Shown: in pieces, positions 5,664 through 10,916 of the stretch
Position numbering within the stretch: the first letter of the stretch is position 1
How the letters are laid out: each line of letters opens with the position of its first letter
DNA from: Promethearchaeota archaeon
GTDB lineage: Archaea; Asgardarchaeota; Lokiarchaeia; Sigyniarchaeales; SOKP01
Reading direction: 5' to 3'
Assembly (NCBI GenBank): GCA_019894815.1
Contig: JAGXNU010000048.1
Location: forward strand, 1 to 10,916
Length of the DNA stretch: 10,916 bases
Translations under genes and position numbers: made by a program
The notes under the pieces: model-generated
The model's database searches: none
Told to the model about the DNA's origin: nothing
What the model saw: the letters and a program-made list of their open reading frames with translations, nothing else

Positions 5664-7100
5664 TTAGGATGATTCAGCTACAGATTCTTCTATTGTGACT
5701 TCTTCAGTGATTTCTTCTTTTCTAACGTAATCTCCTACAGAAGCTAAAATTTCTTTTATTCTACCTTCTTGTTGTAGACTTATGATTAAATTTCGATGTT
5801 TAATATAAGAGACGATTTTTGATATAACGGGAAATAAAGATACTATTGGTAATAAGAGAATTAAAATTACTTCTGGAGAGTACATTGCCACACTTTCTGT
5901 AATTGCGGGTGGTAAGCTGAAAACATTCTCAGCAAACCAATGTGGTTGTATTACAATGAAACTTACTAAAATTAAAATTATAATACGTGAGAAAAAGTTG
6001 ATTAATGTTGAAATGGCTAAGCTCTGCGTTTTAGGGGCAGACGTTCTTGCTGTAAGTGTATCTCGAGCCTCTGTATCTTCCTTGAATAGTCTATCTATGT
6101 ATCGTCCTAATCTTCTTGTTTTTGAAGCAGCAGTAATTAATCTCTTTTCTTCTTCCTCCAATTTCTTTTTTTCAATCATTTCTTTTACGTAAGAAAATCT
6201 TTCTTCTATTTTTAAGAGAAATTTATTAATATTGGTTGTTCCTTCTTTGTCAATTTCTTCTTTGCGTGCCTTAGCTTCCTCTTTTATTTTGTCGATGTTT
6301 GCTACAACGAAATGGGATTCACTTTGAAGGATTTCTAGCTGAAATTCAAGCCTATTTCGTCTTTCCAAGGATGGTTTGGAAACTGTATCAATATAATTAA
6401 TTTGAAATGCTAATTCTAAATAAATATATGACACTATAGCTAGCGATATAACAGGACTAGCTAAGAATTGAAAAAAATTATCTATAGGAATCACTGAAAA
6501 CGCTGGATCCAAGGGATCAGGAAGTGAACTGAGATATGGGTCGCTAATGTGAAAAAGATCTAACATATTGTTAAATCCAAATATTATAAGAGGTACTACA
6601 ATCATTAGTATTAGAGACCCAACTACAAGCATATCGTGTTTCGGATTTGTTTTGAAAAAAGCTCTAATTGAATAAATTATTGATACAATGAATAGAATTT
6701 GGAAAGCGAATAAATAGAAATCTCCAGTAAATACAGAGATTTCTGACCATATGAAATCTGGGATTTCTGTTAAAGCAGGTACAGTACCATTAGGAAAATT
6801 AAACCATAATCCAAAATAATTACGCATGAATATATCAAGAAAGTTAAACATAAATTGTGGATTTGGAGTAAAGATAAATGAAGATATCTGAATACTTCCT
6901 AATGCCACAATATAGACAAGCCCAAAGAAGGCATAGGTTATTATATTTCTTATTCCTTCAAAAAAGGCAACTATAACTAATTCTCCGGTATCAGTCGTTA
7001 AAACCTCATCAAAATGAAAAACGGACATGAATATTACTAAAATCCAAAAATATATGAAAATCTTAATTATTTTTAATCCTAATAAATAATATCGCGCCAT
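5664..7100 (-). CDS. Multi-pass membrane protein with cytoplasmic coiled coil, unrecognised family
   Basis: I do not recognise this 478-residue protein. It has about seven hydrophobic segments, near residues 8-28, 44-76, 126-148, 157-178, 212-235, 364-386 and 408-432. Between the fifth and sixth lies a charged helical stretch (about 243-345), rich in Glu, Lys and Arg and likely to form a coiled coil. The C-terminal tail (about 434-478) is soluble and ends in an acidic TEEVTIEESVAESS run. There is no cysteine-based or obvious catalytic motif. It is the last gene of the MoxR/DUF58 block and starts 3 bp after the DUF58 stop, so it is almost certainly cotranscribed and probably part of the same membrane complex. 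In other MoxR/DUF58 clusters this place can be held by DUF4129, transglutaminase or VWA membrane proteins, none of which it visibly resembles. A possible ribosome site, GGGAGTG (7112-7118, minus strand), lies 11 bases upstream. Confidence 0.85.
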   Translation of the reverse strand: MARYYLLGLKIIKIFIYFWILVIFMSVFHFDEVLTTDTGELVIVAFFEGIRNIITYAFFGLVYIVALGSIQISSFIFTPNPQFMFNFLDIFMRNYFGLWFNFPNGTVPALTEIPDFIWSEISVFTGDFYLFAFQILFIVSIIYSIRAFFKTNPKHDMLVVGSLILMIVVPLIIFGFNNMLDLFHISDPYLSSLPDPLDPAFSVIPIDNFFQFLASPVISLAIVSYIYLELAFQINYIDTVSKPSLERRNRLEFQLEILQSESHFVVANIDKIKEEAKARKEEIDKEGTTNINKFLLKIEERFSYVKEMIEKKKLEEEEKRLITAASKTRRLGRYIDRLFKEDTEARDTLTARTSAPKTQSLAISTLINFFSRIIILILVSFIVIQPHWFAENVFSLPPAITESVAMYSPEVILILLLPIVSLFPVISKIVSYIKHRNLIISLQQEGRIKEILASVGDYVRKEEITEEVTIEESVAESS

Positions 7101-7103
7101 TTT

Positions 7104-8432
7104 TTAATACGCACTCCCTTTTTTCTTTGCTTCCATATAAGTTTTTAGTACATTTGCCATCATTTCATCTGGTCCCGTTGTTATGAGATTAATCCCTAAA
7201 TTGCGAAATTCTCGTCTAAGGAGTAGTATATGTTCCATCATTTCCTCACTAATTGCTTCAGCTAATGCTTTATCAGTAGAGGATAAATCAATTTCATGAA
7301 TTTCGAACCATGGACTAAAAGGATTAATAACAATAATTGAATGATTAAATGTAACAAGTTTTCTCACTGCTTGTTTTATTTCTTTCACATTTCCTTCTAA
7401 ATCAGATATTAGAAATATTAAACTCCTTTTTTGAAACCGTCTAACGAAGTAATCTATAGCTTCAACAATTCTACTCTTTCCTTGAGGTTTTACCCTAGCA
7501 ACAAAATCGAGAACTTGATAAAAATGATCATCTCCGCCTCTTGGTTTTAAGAATTGTAGATTTTTCTTATCTGAATATGAAAATATTCCTACGCTATCTC
7601 TTCGTGTGAGAGCAACTTTGGTCAATAACATACATGCTCGAATTGCATATTCGAATTTTGTGTTCTCAATCGCACCCCCGGCCATGCTATTAGATGAATC
7701 CACTAAAATCATAACAGTTACGTCTCGTTCACTTTCAAATTCCCTTACTATTAATTTTTGAGTCCGTGCACTTGCCTTCCAGTCAATTAATCTAAATTGA
7801 TCCCCGAAAACATATTTTCTCATTCCATGAAATTCTGATCCAAGACCTTTTTGTTTAGATCTTTGTAAACCATAATTCAACTGAAGAGATCGTTTGGACC
7901 CGAGAATTTCGATCCTTTTTATATCTTCATATGGAGGATATACTAAAATATCTGAAACACTATTAGGGATTATTCTTTCAACGGAATTAAACCCTAATCG
8001 ATCCTTAACGGTTACCGAAAGGGGTCCTATAGGATATTCTCCTCGTACTTTGGGTTCAAGAACATAAGAGAATTTTACTAATCCTTTGGAACCTATACGT
8101 GTAGATATGAAATTTTCACCAAGGACTAATCGAAAAAGTTGAGGATTATAATAATCTCTAATTTCTAAAAGGTCAAAGCTATTTTTTCCTGTGTTTTTAA
8201 TAACAACCTTAATATGGACAAAATCATCTTTAAATACCTTCTCTTTTTCAAGTTCTCTATGGACTCGTAATTCTTCTATGTTCATTTGCCAATAAAAAAG
8301 CGGTAAGCTAATAATCGTACTAAATAACAGGAGAATTGCAAAGAAAATAAAAAAATAATTTACAAATGCAAATCCTGCAGTTAGGAAGAAAACTGCAAAT
8401 ATAATCAATGTTCGACCATTTCCACCAAGCAT
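7104..8432 (-). CDS. DUF58 protein with von Willebrand factor A-like domain, membrane-anchored
   Basis: DUF58 proteins are the usual partners of MoxR AAA+ ATPases. Their VWA-like domain is thought to bind metal and mediate protein contacts in chaperone-like or envelope functions. In this 442-residue protein, two adjacent membrane segments (about 8-26 and 28-46) anchor the N-terminus. A beta-rich region follows (about 55-165). The DUF58 signature is at about 203-236: GMRKYVFGDQFRLIDWKASA, then ARTQKLIVREFESERD. The VWA domain starts immediately after, with the MIDAS motif DSSNS (245-249) intact, and a later SDLEG (343-347) fits the fold. The last 100 residues are predicted soluble. The MoxR gene is 82 bp upstream and the membrane protein 3 bp downstream. 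A GGAGAT ribosome site precedes the ATG. The family is certain; the exact function is unknown. Confidence 0.92.
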   Translation of the reverse strand: MLGGNGRTLIIFAVFFLTAGFAFVNYFFIFFAILLLFSTIISLPLFYWQMNIEELRVHRELEKEKVFKDDFVHIKVVIKNTGKNSFDLLEIRDYYNPQLFRLVLGENFISTRIGSKGLVKFSYVLEPKVRGEYPIGPLSVTVKDRLGFNSVERIIPNSVSDILVYPPYEDIKRIEILGSKRSLQLNYGLQRSKQKGLGSEFHGMRKYVFGDQFRLIDWKASARTQKLIVREFESERDVTVMILVDSSNSMAGGAIENTKFEYAIRACMLLTKVALTRRDSVGIFSYSDKKNLQFLKPRGGDDHFYQVLDFVARVKPQGKSRIVEAIDYFVRRFQKRSLIFLISDLEGNVKEIKQAVRKLVTFNHSIIVINPFSPWFEIHEIDLSSTDKALAEAISEEMMEHILLLRREFRNLGINLITTGPDEMMANVLKTYMEAKKKGSAY

Positions 8433-8436
8433 TTAT

Positions 8437-8442
8437 ATCTCC
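8437..8442 (-). promoter_or_regulatory. GGAGAT ribosome binding site for the DUF58 gene
   Basis: On the minus strand GGAGAT lies four bases before the ATG at 8432-8430 (six bases from GGAG). It supports that start. Confidence 0.55.
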
Positions 8443-8492
8443 ATTATGTAATTTTAGATTTTACCGCTTTTCATTTGAATTATATTACTATT

Positions 8493-8501
8493 TTATATTT
8501 G
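8493..8501 (-). promoter_or_regulatory. Possible TATA element for the DUF58 gene
   Basis: The minus strand reads CAAATATAA here, 60 bases ahead of the DUF58 start codon, in the 81-bp gap after the MoxR gene. The same nine bases occur ahead of the MoxR start at 9548-9556. A TATA box at this place would give a short leader. AT-rich DNA produces such matches easily, so this is tentative. Confidence 0.3.
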
Positions 8502-8504
8502 TTT

Positions 8505-8513
8505 AAAAAAAAA
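8505..8513 (-). terminator. T9 tract directly after the MoxR stop codon
   Basis: On the minus strand nine consecutive T follow the MoxR TAA (8516-8514) without a gap. Archaeal intrinsic termination can occur at T-rich tracts without a hairpin, so partial termination here is possible. It fits the separate TATA-like element just downstream, but read-through into the DUF58 gene is also expected. Confidence 0.35.
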
Positions 8514-9494
8514 TTAAATTGGAACTGGAATGTCTTCCACTATTGATCTTAGCACAGATAGTGAATCCAAGCCTTCAAGTTCACTTTCTGCTTTTAACAA
8601 TATTCGATGATTAAGGGCTGGTATGATGAGAGCTCTAACATCATCTGGTGTGACATAAGTACGTCCAAGGATTGCAGCTCTTGCTTTCGATGTTTTCATT
8701 ATTGTAAGCGAGGCTCGAGGTCCACACCCTAATGCGATTTGTGGATGATTTCGTGTTTTTATTATTATGTCCCTAATGTATTTAAGTATTCTTTCGTCTA
8801 TATAGACCATATTCATAATTTTTTGAGCTGCTAATAGTTCTTCAGAACTAGTGATGACATCTACCGAAGGCATATCTCCTGAGATTTGTCTCCTCATGAT
8901 TTCTACCTCTTCGTCATCTTCAGGATAATCTAACCATAACTTAAATAAGAAACGATCAACTTGTGCTTCTGGTAAGGGATATGTACCTTCCATTTCTACG
9001 GGGTTTTCTGTTGCAATCACTATAAATGGTTTCACTAATTCAAGTGTTTGACCTTCAATAGTTACTTGTCGTTCAGCCATAGCTTCTAGAAGTGCTGCTT
9101 GAGTTTTTGGGGCACTTCTATTTATTTCATCAGCTAACACAACATTGGCAAAAATCGGACCTTTCTGAAGTACAAACGCACCCTCATTCTGATCAAATAT
9201 TTTTGTACCTGTTATATCAGAAGGTAATAAATCAGGGGTAAATTGAACACGCTTGAAAGATATTCCTAATGTCTTAGCAAATATTTTAGCCATAACGGTT
9301 TTACCTAAACCAGGAACACCTTCAAGAAGGACGTGCCCATTAACGAGAAGAGCTATGAAAAGCTGCTGAAGAATTTCTCCATTACCGACAATCACGCGGC
9401 TTACTTCACTTAAAACCTCTTGTGCTATTGATCTAATAGAACTTACATCCAATTCTTCTCTTTCATAATACTTTGCTTTGTTTGGAGATTCCAT
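8514..9494 (-). CDS. MoxR-family AAA+ ATPase
   Basis: MoxR ATPases are hexameric AAA+ proteins that use ATP to remodel or activate client proteins, typically with VWA-domain partners. This 326-residue protein has the usual family length. Walker A is GVPGLGKT (59-66), Walker B is VVLADE (118-123) within the MoxR-typical VLADEINRSAPKTQAALLEA block, sensor 1 is ATENP (161-165), and the arginine-finger region is LPEAQVDRF (174-182). All catalytic residues are present, so it should be active. The DUF58 partner lies just downstream and a DUF4350-like membrane protein just upstream, the classic cassette. The start is supported by GTGA (9501-9504, minus strand) six bases ahead of the ATG. A T9 tract follows its stop. 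Clients are unknown. Confidence 0.95.
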   Translation of the reverse strand: MESPNKAKYYEREELDVSSIRSIAQEVLSEVSRVIVGNGEILQQLFIALLVNGHVLLEGVPGLGKTVMAKIFAKTLGISFKRVQFTPDLLPSDITGTKIFDQNEGAFVLQKGPIFANVVLADEINRSAPKTQAALLEAMAERQVTIEGQTLELVKPFIVIATENPVEMEGTYPLPEAQVDRFLFKLWLDYPEDDEEVEIMRRQISGDMPSVDVITSSEELLAAQKIMNMVYIDERILKYIRDIIIKTRNHPQIALGCGPRASLTIMKTSKARAAILGRTYVTPDDVRALIIPALNHRILLKAESELEGLDSLSVLRSIVEDIPVPI

Positions 9495-9547
9495 TTTAAT
9501 TCACTTCTTTTTTTTTTAATTTTAATTTTTGTTTATTTGATTTTTAA

Positions 9548-9556
9548 TTATATTTG
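9548..9556 (-). promoter_or_regulatory. Possible TATA element for the MoxR gene
   Basis: The minus strand reads CAAATATAA here, 53 bases ahead of the MoxR start codon, in the 77-bp gap after the DUF4350-like gene. The identical nonamer stands ahead of the DUF58 gene at 8493-8501. The recurrence makes an internal promoter plausible but not proven. Confidence 0.3.
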
Positions 9557-9571
9557 GTTAACATAATTTTC

Positions 9572-10916
9572 TTAAATATTGTTCATAACCCATTCCATTT
9601 CAAAGAATAGATTTTCAAAATCTTCTTCATTCTTAATCTTATTTTTTCCTTCTTTTATGGCAATTATTCGATCCATAAATCGAGCTATTCTTCTAATTTT
9701 TAGTTTTGTTAGATTTTGTTCCTTGGCAATAGCCATATCTAACACACTTTTAGTTGTTATTTTTTTCCCTCTCAACAAATTATTTAATTTTCTTTCAAGT
9801 CTCCTATATAGAAGCGTTAACGCCTTCCCATATCTTCCTTTCTCTCGATACCACTGGATTTTTTCAGCAAAAAATGAGGATGTTCTAAATCGTTCTTGTT
9901 CTTCTTTGTCGTCTTGTTCCTTTACTTTTTTCTTTTGTTTTTTCTCGTCTTTTTTTGGCAAATATTTTCTTAATGTATAGATCGCTAATAGTGGATATAT
10001 CCATGCTGTTATTGGATTTGTAGATAGTTGAATAACATATTGAATGATAAATCCATATATTCCTGCTGAAGTTAAGTCTCTTGAATATTCAGGTCTGATA
10101 TGTGCTTCATCAAACACGACTATCCAATCTTCATTTGGAGAAGAAGCCCCATAGGTTAGCCAATCGATTATATTAATCCCAAATTGTCGATTATCACGTA
10201 ATTCAATCAGTTCATTATTAAATAAACTAGCATCAGAAGAAACGAATACACGACCATTACCAGTATCTTTTGCCATAAAGACCCCTTGAGGATAGCCTCC
10301 TAGTGGCCATTGTGTCCATTGTGTCGGAAATCCAGGAATCGATGCAGCAATTAAGCTAATATCTATATTATCATCTTCCAATTTATACATGTGATCATCA
10401 TTTTTATCTACATAACCATACTCACTTGAAGATCCTACTAATTCCCATCCAAAGAAATCAAAGAAAGGGCCTCCAACAACGGTAGTAGCTTGAGATAAAA
10501 TTACTTCATTAATTCCATTTGCAATAGGATGGGTTGTAAATGATTTTATCACGGGAAAATCTGTTCTTGTATCATATGATTCATTATCTCTTAAAATACC
10601 ATTTGGGAAAATAGTTACTGGAATGGCCCCAGCTATATCAGGATCAAGAGCTCCTGCAATGAATATCTCCCATAACAAAGTACTCGTACTTCCATGATCA
10701 TGACAAATTAGTATTGAATTTGTTGTATCATTACCGAAAAAATTGATAAAGTAAGGAATTTCGAAAATAGGATTGTAATACTGATTTGGTCCAAGAAGGA
10801 CTAACAAAATTGACTTATCCAATCTTTCTGTTGCACTCAAACTTGATTGAATAGACATTATATCATATCCTTGTGCTTCTATCGTATTTCGAAATGATGA
10901 TGATCCATTCCAATCA
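9572..10916 (-). CDS. DUF4350-like membrane-anchored protein (partial, 5' end outside window)
   Basis: The reading frame is open to the window edge. Upstream of the first visible ATG (10858) it encodes WNGSSSFRNTIEAQGYDI, which fits the start of a DUF4350 domain, so that ATG is internal and the gene begins beyond 10916. Numbered from that Met, the large N-terminal part resembles the DUF4350 / class I glutamine-amidotransferase-like fold: SILLVLLGPN (16-25), GRVFVSSDASLFNNELIEL (202-220) and GINIIDWL (227-234). No catalytic triad is evident. FDEAHIR (249-255) follows. A single membrane segment lies at about 279-297. After it comes a Lys/Glu-rich linker (301-323) and a helical domain of about 100 residues, likely cytoplasmic, so the DUF4350 part would face outside. 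It leads the block and lies 77 bp before the MoxR gene. Its function is unknown; a sensor or scaffold for the ATPase is a guess. Confidence 0.8.
   Translation of the reverse strand, partial: DWNGSSSFRNTIEAQGYDIMSIQSSLSATERLDKSILLVLLGPNQYYNPIFEIPYFINFFGNDTTNSILICHDHGSTSTLLWEIFIAGALDPDIAGAIPVTIFPNGILRDNESYDTRTDFPVIKSFTTHPIANGINEVILSQATTVVGGPFFDFFGWELVGSSSEYGYVDKNDDHMYKLEDDNIDISLIAASIPGFPTQWTQWPLGGYPQGVFMAKDTGNGRVFVSSDASLFNNELIELRDNRQFGINIIDWLTYGASSPNEDWIVVFDEAHIRPEYSRDLTSAGIYGFIIQYVIQLSTNPITAWIYPLLAIYTLRKYLPKKDEKKQKKKVKEQDDKEEQERFRTSSFFAEKIQWYREKGRYGKALTLLYRRLERKLNNLLRGKKITTKSVLDMAIAKEQNLTKLKIRRIARFMDRIIAIKEGKNKIKNEEDFENLFFEMEWVMNNI

Noticed and set aside
5956..6192. Open frame on the plus strand, 78 codons
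   Set aside because: It is opposite the coiled-coil region of the membrane protein; Ser/Phe-rich translation is typical of antisense to Lys/Glu-rich coding DNA.
9495..9571. Long plus-strand T tract as a terminator
   Set aside because: The T run reads as A on the strand that is transcribed here, and no plus-strand gene ends nearby.
9579..9980. Open frame on the plus strand, 133 codons, Phe/Ser-rich
   Set aside because: It is antisense to the charged C-terminal domain of the DUF4350-like protein; hydrophobic composition is a by-product of that.

Overview
The window is AT-rich and most likely comes from an archaeon. The evidence is coenzyme F420 biosynthesis genes, GGTGA-type ribosome binding sites, short TATA-like elements close to start codons, and a paired radical-SAM lipoate assembly locus of the kind described in archaea. 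Low GC and this gene mix would suit an Asgard (Loki-like) lineage, but that placement is an inference. One gene at the left edge, the start of a leucyl-tRNA synthetase, has bacterial-type motifs.

Layout: (1) 1-248, minus strand, is the N-terminus of leucyl-tRNA synthetase, cut by the window edge. (2) 249-455 is a divergent intergenic region with a small inverted repeat. (3) 456-5658, plus strand, is a compact five-gene run that looks like one operon: a radical SAM protein, a lipoate/octanoate-protein ligase, a second radical SAM protein, a CofE-nitroreductase fusion, and CofD. The gaps are 14 bp, an 8-bp overlap, 2 bp and 14 bp. (4) 5664-10916, minus strand, is a four-gene membrane/ATPase cluster, listed in transcription order: a DUF4350-like membrane-anchored protein (5' end outside the window), a MoxR-type AAA+ ATPase, a DUF58 protein with a von Willebrand A fold, and an unrecognised multi-pass membrane protein with a long cytoplasmic coiled coil. 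The two gene blocks converge with only 5 bp between stop codons.

Functional reading: genes 1-3 of the plus-strand block are best explained as the LipS1/LipS2 plus small-ligase route. In it the ligase loads an octanoyl (or lipoyl) group on a carrier protein such as glycine cleavage H protein, and the two radical SAM enzymes together insert the sulfurs. Genes 4-5 make the tail of coenzyme F420. CofD joins FO to a three-carbon phosphate unit and CofE adds glutamates. The fused nitroreductase domain resembles the FbiB arrangement, in which a dehydro-F420 intermediate is reduced. The minus-strand block is a MoxR/DUF58/DUF4350 cassette. Such cassettes are widespread and are thought to be chaperone-like or envelope-associated, but their role is poorly defined. 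I see no RNA genes, CRISPR arrays, insertion sequences or prophage genes.
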